DNA from: an uncultured Bacteriovorax sp.
GTDB taxonomy: Bacteria > Bdellovibrionota > Bacteriovoracia > Bacteriovoracales > Bacteriovoracaceae
Direction of reading: 5' to 3'
Length of the DNA: 64,000 bases
Assembly (NCBI GenBank): GCA_946481315.1
Contig: CAMLMH010000013.1
Location: 1-64,000 of the forward strand
Position 1 is the stretch's first letter, and every line of letters starts with the position of its first letter. The position numbers and the translations under genes are program-made. This document shows positions 17,833 to 26,391 of this stretch, piece after piece. The notes beneath the pieces are model-generated. The model searched no databases. It saw only the letters and a program-made list of their open reading frames with translations, and was not told the origin of the DNA.

Positions 17833-19304
17833 AAAACGAAATCCCGGCATGGGTTTGAAGTCTCTTTGCGGTTCTTGCGGTAAAAATTATCGTAAACTTT
17901 CTTAGCTTCCGTTGCGACTCTGGAAGCATAACTATAACTGACACCAGAATTGGCAAAAACATCATCTCGCGTTTTAAGCAGATCTTTTGTATTAGGACTA
18001 ATTTTTTCTTTAAGCTCAGCAATGATCTGCTTTTGTCTTTTTGCGTCTTCCAGGGATTTTTTCCATAGATTACGTCCGTATTCGTTATTCGCTTCGTTGT
18101 ATAGTTCCTGATACATTTTAATCGTTCGATCAAAATTCAGTTCAATAAAAGTAGTCGGTGAATAATCTTTCCACAGTGATTTTTCAGCTGCGTAGTCACG
18201 GTTTAAAATGGCTTTGATGTCTTCATCCGCTTTAAACTTTCCTTTCAAAGATTCTTCATATTTTTGCTGATAATTACGATACTCTTCCAGAGCTTGCTTC
18301 AGTGCCTGGAATTCATTTATCGCCGCTGTTTCAGCAATACTTGTGAAACCGGAATACTGATCCAGAAATTTCAGGAAATTTTCGTGATTATTATTTAAAT
18401 CACAGATTTGTTCTGCGAAAGTTTCAGCTCTGGACGCATAGAACTTATCCAGGTTTGTTGAATATTTATTGTTGAAATTCAGATAAGGTGACAGCATTTT
18501 ATAGAGTAGTTCGTCTACGGCTTTCCCTTCCTCCGTAGAAATCATCGGAAAATCCGGGGTTCCACCTTTCGTTCGGGCAGCAAGAAAAACATCTTCCAGA
18601 TTCTTTCCTTTTTTAAGAAGATCATAGAATTTTCCACTGAAAGTATTGGTCATGCTGAATAAAAATAAATCTACAGTTCCGGCGTATCCGTATTGATCCC
18701 GGCCAGTTGCAGAGATAAGACAGGAATTTTTACTTTTGAGGTTATGTAAATTTCCGGAGTAGCAACTCATATCAACGATTGCGAGCTTTACACCTTTCTT
18801 CTCCGCCAAATCAATCAGTCCCTGAAGAGAATCCAGACTCACCGTTCTTGAACCTTCTAATGTATTGAGGTTTTGAGCAGCTCCGTAAGCCAGACTGACA
18901 GCATGTGTTTTTTCTTTATTTTTACGGCCCCCGTGAGTATCAATACTGATCATGATCTGATCGCCGGCCTTTAATTCACCATTGGGGCCCAGTTTATTTG
19001 TTAGATCAGTAATAATTTTTTCGTAATTTGCTTCTACAAAATGACCCGCATTTTTGGCATTGGGCATTTTTTCCCTAATGATAGATTCTGTTTTGGCGTG
19101 GCCCCCGTCAAAGCTCACAATTGTCTGCCAGTCGGAATTGTTGATGAACTTGGAAGTTAATTTCAAATCATTATCAAAGATCGTGGTTTCACCTTTGGGT
19201 TCACCTCCCCCGCCTAAAACATAAAAATGTTTTTGCGGATTTCTGGCTTCTGCCAAGTTGAGAAAACAAATAAGCAACGATAAAAATAAAGACATTTTTT
19301 TCAT
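17829..19304 (-). CDS. Secreted clan-CD (caspase/legumain-like) cysteine peptidase candidate
   Basis: A 491-aa protein with signal peptide MKKMSLFLSLLICFLNLAEA. Residues about 25-270 look like a C13/C14-type caspase fold: the catalytic His sits in MISIDTHGGR (H124) after a hydrophobic strand, and the catalytic Cys in LAIVDMSCYSGN (C181), the D-x-x-C-x-SG pattern of clan CD. The C-terminal part (about 290-491) is helical and charged, and ends NPCRDFVL. It would cleave proteins outside the cytoplasm, on the predator surface or in prey. The small secreted gene downstream overlaps its stop. The His/Cys dyad is seen directly; substrate and activity are inferred. Confidence 0.7.
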   Translation of the reverse strand: MKKMSLFLSLLICFLNLAEARNPQKHFYVLGGGGEPKGETTIFDNDLKLTSKFINNSDWQTIVSFDGGHAKTESIIREKMPNAKNAGHFVEANYEKIITDLTNKLGPNGELKAGDQIMISIDTHGGRKNKEKTHAVSLAYGAAQNLNTLEGSRTVSLDSLQGLIDLAEKKGVKLAIVDMSCYSGNLHNLKSKNSCLISATGRDQYGYAGTVDLFLFSMTNTFSGKFYDLLKKGKNLEDVFLAARTKGGTPDFPMISTEEGKAVDELLYKMLSPYLNFNNKYSTNLDKFYASRAETFAEQICDLNNNHENFLKFLDQYSGFTSIAETAAINEFQALKQALEEYRNYQQKYEESLKGKFKADEDIKAILNRDYAAEKSLWKDYSPTTFIELNFDRTIKMYQELYNEANNEYGRNLWKKSLEDAKRQKQIIAELKEKISPNTKDLLKTRDDVFANSGVSYSYASRVATEAKKVYDNFYRKNRKETSNPCRDFVL

Positions 19305-19362
19305 AGACTTCCGGATCGGAAGAATCAGTTAAACTAATAAATAAAAAGTAAAATGATCAGGA

Positions 19363-20943
19363 TTAATTCAGTGTAATGAAACCTTTCTTCTTCATCTTCT
19401 CAATTAGAGTCGTGCGGTTCATGGAAAGCAGCTTGGAAGCCTGATTTTTATTTCCACCCGTTGCCGCCAGGGCCTGATTGATAAGTGAATCTTCTATGTC
19501 CGAGAGGAGCTGTTTTAGGTCTACTCCTACTTCCGGAAGAGTAATAAGCTCTTTGTAGGAATCAAAATTGGCGGGAGCTTGTTTTAAAAACTTGGCCGGA
19601 AGATCAGAAACTTTAATCTGGTTTCCGCCTTTTAAGATAACTAAACGTTCGATGAGATTTTCCAGTTCGCGCACATTTCCCGGCCAGTCATAGCCAATTA
19701 GCATTTCGAGAGCTTCGTCATCGAATTCAATATTATTGCGTCCGTCAGCTGACACGAACTTTGAAAGGAAATAGGAGATCATGAGCGGGATGTCTTCTCT
19801 TCTTTCACACAATGCCGGTACTTTTATCGGAATAACATTAAGGCGGTAATATAAGTCTTCGCGGAAATTTCCGTCTTGCACGGCCTCTTCCAGATTGCGG
19901 TGTGTAGCTGTGATAATTCGGACATCAATTTCCGTTGTATCAGTACTTCCCACTCTTTCAATAACTCTGTTTTGTAAAACACGGAGAATTTTTACCTGGA
20001 GAAGAAGTGGCATATCACCGATTTCATCCAGGAAGATAGACCCACGGTGTGCCATTTCAAAACGGCCTTTCCGAGATGAGATAGCTCCTGTGAAGGCACC
20101 TTTCTCATGACCGAAAAGTTCACTCTCCAGTAGTTCGCTGGGGATCGCTCCGCAGTTTACCGAAACCATGTTATGTGTTTTACGAGAGGAAAGATTGTGA
20201 AGAGCATTGGCAACAAGTTCTTTTCCAGTTCCTGATGGTCCGGAAATAAAAACTGTTGAATCACTTGCTGCTACTTTTCTGATTCGTTCAAAAACTTGCT
20301 TCATTTGCTTAGAACGCCCGACCATCCCGCAAAAAATATCATCTGGAGTCGGAGCTTCTATTTTAAATCTGCTCTGGAACAAGTGAGAATTTGAATTTGT
20401 ATTGGTCGAAGCTGAGCTTACTTTAGTTGCGCCCGGATCGTTCGCCATGAAAAATGAAGATGGAACATTGAGTTTTTTAGTGAAGGCCTTCATGACAAGA
20501 TCGGAAAGCACATCGAGTTCAAAAGGCTTTGTCAGATAGTGAAATACGCCTTTCTTGGTTGCATTGATGGCCGTTTCGATGGAAGCAAAGCCTGTCATTA
20601 CAATGGAAACAAACTGATGACCGCGTTCCTTCAAGAGATCAATGAGTAGCAATCCGTCGGATCCACCTGCTTCAAAGCTGATATCAGTGATTAAGCAGAA
20701 TGAATTTTGATTAACTACAGTTTCGTTTTTGATTTTTTTGTCTAATTCGAGGAGTGCTTCAGTAGGAGTAAGAAAGTAATGAACAGTGAGGCCGAGTTTC
20801 TTTTCTAAGTACTTTTTAATCGTCGTACCCAGCACTCTATCATCTTCTACGAGGTAAATATCCGGCAACTTCGTGTGAAGGTGGTTGCCCGACTTAGTAG
20901 AGTCAGTCTCGTACGAAGTATGCAGAAATTGAAAATCGTTCAC
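19363..20943 (-). CDS. Sigma-54-dependent NtrC-family response regulator
   Basis: A 526-aa regulator with three domains. The receiver (about 27-155) has the acidic pair D34-D35, phospho-acceptor D87 in LITDIS, and the K139-P pair. The AAA+ domain (about 205-435) has Walker A GPSGTGKE (235-242), an intact GAFTGA loop (282-287) and Walker B FLDEIGD (305-309). The C-terminal Fis-type helix-turn-helix is GGNKNQASKLLSMNRTTLI. It is a complete activator, in contrast to the decayed AAA+ protein at 10461-11396. A separate sensor kinase is not in the window, so the signal is unknown. Flagellar or envelope control is possible from proximity. Confidence 0.93.
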   Translation of the reverse strand: MNDFQFLHTSYETDSTKSGNHLHTKLPDIYLVEDDRVLGTTIKKYLEKKLGLTVHYFLTPTEALLELDKKIKNETVVNQNSFCLITDISFEAGGSDGLLLIDLLKERGHQFVSIVMTGFASIETAINATKKGVFHYLTKPFELDVLSDLVMKAFTKKLNVPSSFFMANDPGATKVSSASTNTNSNSHLFQSRFKIEAPTPDDIFCGMVGRSKQMKQVFERIRKVAASDSTVFISGPSGTGKELVANALHNLSSRKTHNMVSVNCGAIPSELLESELFGHEKGAFTGAISSRKGRFEMAHRGSIFLDEIGDMPLLLQVKILRVLQNRVIERVGSTDTTEIDVRIITATHRNLEEAVQDGNFREDLYYRLNVIPIKVPALCERREDIPLMISYFLSKFVSADGRNNIEFDDEALEMLIGYDWPGNVRELENLIERLVILKGGNQIKVSDLPAKFLKQAPANFDSYKELITLPEVGVDLKQLLSDIEDSLINQALAATGGNKNQASKLLSMNRTTLIEKMKKKGFITLN

Positions 20944-21105
20944 TAGGATCCTTCCTTGAAGATTTAAAAAAAATAAAAACTGATAATTTTGGTCAATCCT
21001 TTAGACCACACAAAAATGCTAACAATGAAGCTCACCCGGTGTCAATTTAATGGCAGGAAAAGCGCCACCAGGCAATTTATTCCGAGCGTAATGGTCAAGT
21101 TGCAA

Positions 21106-21336
21106 CTAGTGGATATATTTGGTGATTGTCTGCATGATTCGGTCTGGTCCACCCAAAACGAAATATAAGACTATGGATGTAAGACAAAATAAGACTATTG
21201 CTCCCCAAAAATAAGCAATTTCCCTATAGTCCTTCAACCAATAAAGATAAGAAAAGTGAATAGCGGTCAATCCGATAGGCACTGCCCAGAAAGGAGTAAA
21301 CTTAGCGAGAAATAAAAAGGCTTCAAAAAAGTTCAC
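21106..21336 (-). CDS. Small two-helix inner-membrane protein, unknown
   Basis: A 76-aa protein with hydrophobic segments at about 3-28 and 38-62 and aromatic-rich ends. No family is recognised. It begins 5 bp after the stop of the secreted protein gene upstream and is probably co-transcribed with it. The regular amphipathic layout and tight spacing support a real gene. Confidence 0.5.
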   Translation of the reverse strand: MNFFEAFLFLAKFTPFWAVPIGLTAIHFSYLYWLKDYREIAYFWGAIVLFCLTSIVLYFVLGGPDRIMQTITKYIH

Positions 21337-21341
21337 TGTTG

Positions 21342-21752
21342 TTACTTGGGTTTTGTGATGATGGTCGAAGCAGGAATGACCTTAGGCAGGTCTTTATCTT
21401 CGAGTTCCTTGGCCTTTCGTTTTCCATCAAAATGTTTATCAGCTTCAATCGTAGGTGTTCTCGTGTTTACCGCCGTTAATTTTGCATTACAGGCGACCTC
21501 TTCGAGGCTTTTAAGCTCTGGCAGGTCTTCATCGTCAGCACTGGCAATACACTCTTTAATTTCTTTACACTGCTCTTTTAAAACCTGTTCCGGGCTTTTG
21601 TCGACTTCAACGCTCTTTCCATCCTGAACGATTGTCATAGTGGTCGGAATATTGAGATCACAGACCGGATCCAGTACTGCTGGAGCACGGGAGTTTTCCG
21701 CGGTGGCGAGGAGTGGAGCTAAAAAAAGGATTAAAAAACTTAGTGTTTTCAT
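21342..21752 (-). CDS. Small secreted protein, unknown
   Basis: A 136-aa protein with signal peptide MKTLSFLILFLAPLLATAEN. The mature part is charged and contains four Cys (in PVCDL, EQCKEIKECIA and VACNAK), enough for two disulfides, and ends in a Lys/Asp-rich tail. No family is recognised. It is the first gene of a two-gene unit with the small membrane protein. Confidence 0.55.
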   Translation of the reverse strand: MKTLSFLILFLAPLLATAENSRAPAVLDPVCDLNIPTTMTIVQDGKSVEVDKSPEQVLKEQCKEIKECIASADDEDLPELKSLEEVACNAKLTAVNTRTPTIEADKHFDGKRKAKELEDKDLPKVIPASTIITKPK

Positions 21753-21832
21753 AAATTAATTTAATGGTGCCACTAGAGGGGCGCTTGCGCAACCGATGCG
21801 CTCTTTTCCCATTGAATAATTTCATTTAGCCA

Positions 21833-21857
21833 ACAAAAAGGCCCTCAACTGAGGGCC
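21833..21857 (-). terminator. Rho-independent terminator after metK
   Basis: On the minus strand GGCCCTC-AGTT-GAGGGCC forms a perfect 7-bp GC-rich stem followed by five U. It lies 14 bases after the metK stop. A textbook intrinsic terminator. Confidence 0.9.
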
Positions 21858-21870
21858 AATTTATTAAAAA

Positions 21871-23025
21871 TTAGAAGTGAGATTTTAGTTCATCTAGGCG
21901 ATCCAATTTTTCCCAAGGGAAAAGATCGCGTCCAAAGTGACCATAAGCCGCAGTTGGAGAATAGATCGGACGAAGCAGGTCAAGACGCTGAATGATTGCC
22001 TTAGGACGCATATCAAACATGTCGTTGATCACTTTGTTAAGTTTTGCCATTTCAACTTTTTCTGTACCGAAAGTTTCAACCAGGAATGAAACTGGCTTAG
22101 CGACACCGATAGCGTAAGCAACTTGAACAAGAGCGCGCTCAGCAAGACCAGCGGCTACGATGTGCTTAGCTACGTGGCGGGCAGCGTATGCCGCTGAACG
22201 GTCTACTTTTGAAGGATCTTTACCAGAGAATGCTCCACCACCGTGAGCTCCGTGACCACCGTAAGTATCCACGATGATTTTTCTTCCTGTAAGACCACAG
22301 TCCCCCATAGGGCCTCCGATTACGAAGCGTCCTGTTGGGTTGATGAAGATTTTCGTGTTGTTGTCGATAAGGTTTGCTGGCACAACTTTGTTGATAACTT
22401 CAGCGCGAACACCTTCTTCGATTTGTTTTAGAGTCATTTCTTCAGCGTGCTGAGTAGAAACAACGATAGCATCCAGACGAGCAACTTTTCCATTTACGTA
22501 TTGAGCAGAAACTTGCGTTTTACCATCAGCGCGAAGAAGAGGAAGAGTTCCGTTTTTACGAACTTCTGAAAGACGACGGGCAAGGTTGTGAGAAAGATCA
22601 ATCGTAAGTGGCATGAAGCTCGCTGTTTCATTGATCGCGTATCCAAACATAAGACCCTGGTCACCGGCTCCTTGCTCAAGGTAAGTACCTTCGTTTTCAT
22701 TAACACCCATAGCGATATCTTGCGATTGTTTTCCAAGAGCAACAGTTACACCACAAGTATTAGCGTCGAAGCCTTTTCTTGAATCATCATAACCAATTTT
22801 ATTGATTGTAGAGCGAACGATATGCTGGAAGTCCACGTTAGCATTTGAAGTGATTTCTCCTGCAAGAACAACCAGACCAGTTGTAATTAGAGTTTCACAG
22901 GCAACGCGCGATTTAGGGTCTTGCGCCAGCATAGCATCAAGAACCGCATCGGAAATTTGATCCGCGATTTTATCCGGATGTCCTTCAGTTACTGATTCAG
23001 AGGTAAAAATATAATCTTTCAACAT
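21871..23025 (-). CDS. metK: S-adenosylmethionine synthetase MetK
   Basis: A 384-aa enzyme making S-adenosylmethionine from methionine and ATP. The family motifs are [17 protein letters not shown] at the N-terminus (ATP/Mg), [12 protein letters not shown] (methionine/ATP loop) and the phosphate loop [19 protein letters not shown]. Length is standard. The ribosome site AAAGGGG lies six bases before the ATG. The leader between promoter and start folds into mutually exclusive hairpins (separate entry), so translation may be feedback controlled. Confidence 0.98.
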   Translation of the reverse strand: MLKDYIFTSESVTEGHPDKIADQISDAVLDAMLAQDPKSRVACETLITTGLVVLAGEITSNANVDFQHIVRSTINKIGYDDSRKGFDANTCGVTVALGKQSQDIAMGVNENEGTYLEQGAGDQGLMFGYAINETASFMPLTIDLSHNLARRLSEVRKNGTLPLLRADGKTQVSAQYVNGKVARLDAIVVSTQHAEEMTLKQIEEGVRAEVINKVVPANLIDNNTKIFINPTGRFVIGGPMGDCGLTGRKIIVDTYGGHGAHGGGAFSGKDPSKVDRSAAYAARHVAKHIVAAGLAERALVQVAYAIGVAKPVSFLVETFGTEKVEMAKLNKVINDMFDMRPKAIIQRLDLLRPIYSPTAAYGHFGRDLFPWEKLDRLDELKSHF

Positions 23026-23098
23026 AGAGAGCCCCTTTCGCTGCGCTCGACCTATTCGAGCCAGGTAAATAAATAATATCTAAACAAATAATACACTA
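23026..23098 (-). promoter_or_regulatory. Structured metK leader (possible regulatory RNA)
   Basis: The roughly 75-nt leader contains GCTCGA-ATAGG-TCGAGC (plus-strand 23045-23061), a perfect 6-bp stem. A competing pairing, GAGC with GCTC, would put the AAAGGGG ribosome site in a hairpin loop. A third option is a pseudoknot between ACCT/AGGT and GCTCG/CGAGC. Alternating structures next to a ribosome site upstream of metK suggest translational control, perhaps by S-adenosylmethionine. It does not match any SAM riboswitch consensus I know, so this is a candidate only. Confidence 0.35.
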
Positions 23099-23105
23099 GG
23101 CGCAC

Positions 23106-23135
23106 AATATACACACAAAGATGGCGGTAGAGCAA
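23106..23135 (-). promoter_or_regulatory. metK promoter candidate
   Basis: Minus strand TTGCTC, 18 bp, TATATT. The -10 is good (5 of 6) and the -35 moderate. It would give a leader of about 75 nt. Confidence 0.4.
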
Positions 23136-23154
23136 AAGGTTTTTAGCAAAAAAA

Positions 23155-24840
23155 TTATTTTATGGGGGCAAAATAACGAAAATGGTGTGGGTTCCTGTGA
23201 TAAAAAAGTGAGTTTGGATTCTTCGCGTCCACAACGTAGTTTTTTCCGTTGATCTCAACGACTAGATAAGTTTTATCAGAGTCGTCAGACGTAAAATGAT
23301 AGAGATACTTATAGCGATCCTGCTTAAAAAGCTTACTTAATTTTTTAGGATTTCTAACCGGTTTTCCGGGACGCTCGGCAATCGCAGTGTAATTTTCCCA
23401 CAAAGTATCCATTTCAATCCTGCCAAACATACTCATGCGTGAAAAATAGCGGAGAGCTTTAAAATCCTTACGCGGATGAGCGAAATACTCCTGGGCAATA
23501 CGCACATTTTCCCGGCGTAGATACTGACCGACTTTGGAATTGTCCGGGCAATAGATATGAAAGTTTCCCGGTATATAGTAATAGGTGAAGGAGAACTCCC
23601 CTTCTTTAAATAAAACGTTAAGCCATTTATGGTCTTTGCTTTTAATTTCTCTGGAAAGATAAGGGAAAATTGCATCTTTCTCAGAAAGCGAACTATACAC
23701 CGGATGCCGAGATCGGTTTATGACAATTTGAGCGACGTCCCTGCGCTCCAATGCATCGGGTGCGTCCATTCTTCCTACTTCAGCGTATAGAATGGTCTCC
23801 ATTGCATATAGTGACTGGTAAAGTTCAGGTTTTTTGGACCAATACTCATAGGCTTCAGCTTCTTTTCTAAGAACAAATTCGCGCAAATTACTCAGGGCAT
23901 GTGCTTTATCTTCCAGAATGGCCAGTACATCTACAGTGGCCTCACCGTTCTTATTTTTTTTTGATTCCAGATTTTTATAAAATTCGTGGGCACGCTTAGT
24001 TCGATCCAGCCAGGCAGTAAACCTCGAACGGATAGCCACCTTCTTCATGTCGAGCAACAAGCGGAAATTAGTCAGAACATATTTAAAATCACTGCGCTCG
24101 TTTTCGGATAGAAAGTCTCGATTTTTTTCACTGGTCAGAGAGTGATAAAGTGTATCAAATGCAGCCCGAATAGCTGAATCGTTTCGGGACATTGATTCAT
24201 CATAAGTACCGTCCTGAACGATTTTTCGGTACATATAAATGCTATTTGCTTTGTGTCGACCATCTTTTGTATTGAGCGACTTCTGTTTTTCATAGTCTGC
24301 CCGTAAGGCAAGATGATTCAGCGGAAACTTAAAACTAAGGAGAAAAGGAGCATTGTCCTTCAGCAGTTCGATTTCTTTAAGCATCTGCCGAAACTGAATT
24401 TCCGCTTTATCGCGAATCTTGGTTTTGGATTTCTTTTTTTTGGCAAAAAAGAAATCGCGCTTGGCTTCCTGAAGAAGATTTACCTCATTTTCCAGACGTT
24501 CAATGTTCTGCAAAATGTGCTCGAAATTATCTATCTTATCCAGATACTGAATTTGACTGGCAATCCAGTTTTCTTTTTCAACAAACAGTGGCAAAGAGGA
24601 TTTGATGGTTTTCTGATCAACTTTTTCATCGAGAGTGGTAGGAATAAAATTACCGTCGCCGCGATACTTGCGATCGAGCTCCCGGTACATTTCTTCAACT
24701 TTAGGATTACATAACTGGGCGGAGAATTCTTTTTGCAGTTTCAGATACTCAACCAGAACTTCATGTTTAGGATTAGTTTTTGCTTTGATAGAAAAACTAA
24801 AAAACAGAAGAATAAAAGAGATGAGCCTGCAATTGATCAT
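23155..24840 (-). CDS. Secreted protein with SleB-like cell-wall hydrolase domain
   Basis: A 561-aa protein with signal peptide MINCRLISFILLFFSFSIKA. The start overlaps the mpl stop by one base (TAATG), so the two genes are coupled. Residues about 100-300 are charged and helical. Residues about 345-500 resemble Hydrolase_2/SleB: METILYAEVGRMD (Glu 354 matches the catalytic Glu of the YxEARGE motif) followed by RRDVAQIVINRSRHP, the typical VAxVIxNR helix. SleB enzymes are lytic transglycosylases that cut peptidoglycan glycan strands. Linkage to mpl, which recycles wall peptides, fits. The match is partial and the N-terminal half has no recognised domain. Confidence 0.6.
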   Translation of the reverse strand: MINCRLISFILLFFSFSIKAKTNPKHEVLVEYLKLQKEFSAQLCNPKVEEMYRELDRKYRGDGNFIPTTLDEKVDQKTIKSSLPLFVEKENWIASQIQYLDKIDNFEHILQNIERLENEVNLLQEAKRDFFFAKKKKSKTKIRDKAEIQFRQMLKEIELLKDNAPFLLSFKFPLNHLALRADYEKQKSLNTKDGRHKANSIYMYRKIVQDGTYDESMSRNDSAIRAAFDTLYHSLTSEKNRDFLSENERSDFKYVLTNFRLLLDMKKVAIRSRFTAWLDRTKRAHEFYKNLESKKNKNGEATVDVLAILEDKAHALSNLREFVLRKEAEAYEYWSKKPELYQSLYAMETILYAEVGRMDAPDALERRDVAQIVINRSRHPVYSSLSEKDAIFPYLSREIKSKDHKWLNVLFKEGEFSFTYYYIPGNFHIYCPDNSKVGQYLRRENVRIAQEYFAHPRKDFKALRYFSRMSMFGRIEMDTLWENYTAIAERPGKPVRNPKKLSKLFKQDRYKYLYHFTSDDSDKTYLVVEINGKNYVVDAKNPNSLFYHRNPHHFRYFAPIK

Positions 24841-26288
24841 TAATTTTTTAACTGTTGAACAAACTCTGATTCCCACAATCCCAGACAGGTTCCGTTACTA
24901 AGAATCAATATTACATTGTCGCTTGAAACTATTTTTTCGATTTCAATCATTAATTCCTGCAGATTGCCTACAACGCTTCCGTTTCTTCCGGACTTTTTAA
25001 CGTGTTCAACAATTTTATAAATATCCAGATCGCCAACATTTTTTACACTGGTTGGACGAGTTGGTTTGGTAAAAATGACTGAAGCTGCGCGATCCAGTGA
25101 ATCCGTAAATTCCTTCTGAAAAATAGCACTTCTGGCCGTTGCAGAATTCGGCTCCATGACAACATGAATTTTTTTGTCAGGATACTTGGTAATAATCCCG
25201 TCCAGTGTTAGTTCAACTGCACGAGGATGATGAGCGAAGTCATCAATGATGAGCGTTCCTTTATAAGTACCACGCACTTCCTGACGTCGTTTAACCATTT
25301 GCAAGTTACTTATAGCAGAATCTATTTGGGTCTTATTGAAACCTTCACTTAGAGCATAGATCAAAACGGCTGAAAGATTGAGTACATTATGCTTTCCTAC
25401 CAGATTGGTTTTGAAGGTGTGTGTTTCTTTATTAAAAAGAATCTGAAACGTGGTGCCAGATGCATTCGCTTCGATGATCTTTGGACCTACTTCTGATTTT
25501 TCACCGTATTTTATCCACTTGGTTTTATCGCCATTACTGAATTCGTTAAACAACTCTATGGCTGCGAGATAATCAGATGAGATAATGAATTTTTTTTCAA
25601 TATGCGGAATAGCTGCGCGGAACTGATCTTTTATTTCTTCAACAGAGTTGAAAATGTCTGCATGATCAAATTCCAGTGACGTGAGAATTAAATTATCCAG
25701 CGAGTAAGAGCGGAACTTGGATATTTTTTCAAAATAAGCTGAATCATATTCATCAGACTCAATGAAAAAATATTTTCCGCTTCCCAGTCTGGAAGACGGA
25801 CGCCCCTCCATAACCCCACCAATCAGGTATCCGGGATCAGCATTCAAATTTTCAAAAACCTGGGTGGCAAGATAAGTAGTAGTCGTTTTGCCGTGAGTCC
25901 CGGCAATACCGATAACATTAACTTCACTTAAAACCAATGCACCAATAGAAGTTGGAAATGAGGCGAACTTTACACCTAATTCTTCAATTAGTTTTGCATC
26001 CGGGCCGCCATTAGGAATAACATTTCCAACGACAATGAGATCAAACGTTTTCAAAAATTCCTGACTAACCTGGTCCATTTTATAGAGAGGAATACCCGTC
26101 GATTCCAGGTAAGTACTCATCGGTGGATAAAAATTAGTGTCTCCTCCGTGAACTTCATATCCACGCTCTTTAAGTAAACAGGCAGCTGCTCCCATCCCCG
26201 TCCCGCAAACCCGGTAGAAGAAAATTTTCTTAATTTTTGGCTGAAGTTTTTTTAGTCCATTGTAATCTAAACGATTGGCAAGATTCAT
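24840..26288 (-). CDS. mpl: UDP-N-acetylmuramate:tripeptide ligase Mpl
   Basis: A 482-aa Mur-family ligase that joins recycled L-Ala-gamma-D-Glu-meso-Dap to UDP-MurNAc. The N-terminal Rossmann part has VCGTGMGAAACLLKERGYEVHG, typical of Mpl rather than MurC. The ATP loop is GIAGTHGKTTTTYLA, followed by the FIESDEYDSAYFEK block and the C-terminal DDFAHHPRAVELTL motif. The ATG at 26288 has AGGA eight bases upstream; a longer frame to 26360 lacks this. Co-transcribed with the wall-hydrolase candidate, giving a peptidoglycan cleavage and recycling pair. Confidence 0.93.
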   Translation of the reverse strand: MNLANRLDYNGLKKLQPKIKKIFFYRVCGTGMGAAACLLKERGYEVHGGDTNFYPPMSTYLESTGIPLYKMDQVSQEFLKTFDLIVVGNVIPNGGPDAKLIEELGVKFASFPTSIGALVLSEVNVIGIAGTHGKTTTTYLATQVFENLNADPGYLIGGVMEGRPSSRLGSGKYFFIESDEYDSAYFEKISKFRSYSLDNLILTSLEFDHADIFNSVEEIKDQFRAAIPHIEKKFIISSDYLAAIELFNEFSNGDKTKWIKYGEKSEVGPKIIEANASGTTFQILFNKETHTFKTNLVGKHNVLNLSAVLIYALSEGFNKTQIDSAISNLQMVKRRQEVRGTYKGTLIIDDFAHHPRAVELTLDGIITKYPDKKIHVVMEPNSATARSAIFQKEFTDSLDRAASVIFTKPTRPTSVKNVGDLDIYKIVEHVKKSGRNGSVVGNLQELMIEIEKIVSSDNVILILSNGTCLGLWESEFVQQLKN

Positions 26289-26391
26289 TGAGTGTTCCTG
26301 TCGGATAATCATTAATACTTTCGTAATCTTAACATATTTTACCCCTAAAACATAAGCCAAATAATGCCGAAGAAATCTAAAGGAGACTACG

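Noticed and set aside
20944..21105. TTGACA at 21040-21045 (minus) as promoter of the NtrC-type gene
   Set aside because: No acceptable -10 at 16-19 bp; the rest of this 162-bp gap shows nothing I can support.
21758..21775. TGGCAC-like element on the minus strand before the 136-aa secreted protein gene, possible sigma-54 promoter
   Set aside because: The -12 half lacks the required GC (AATTA instead of TTGCA).
23026..23098. Known SAM riboswitch (SAM-I to SAM-VI, SAM-SAH) at metK
   Set aside because: I could not match any conserved core by eye; kept only as an unassigned structured leader.
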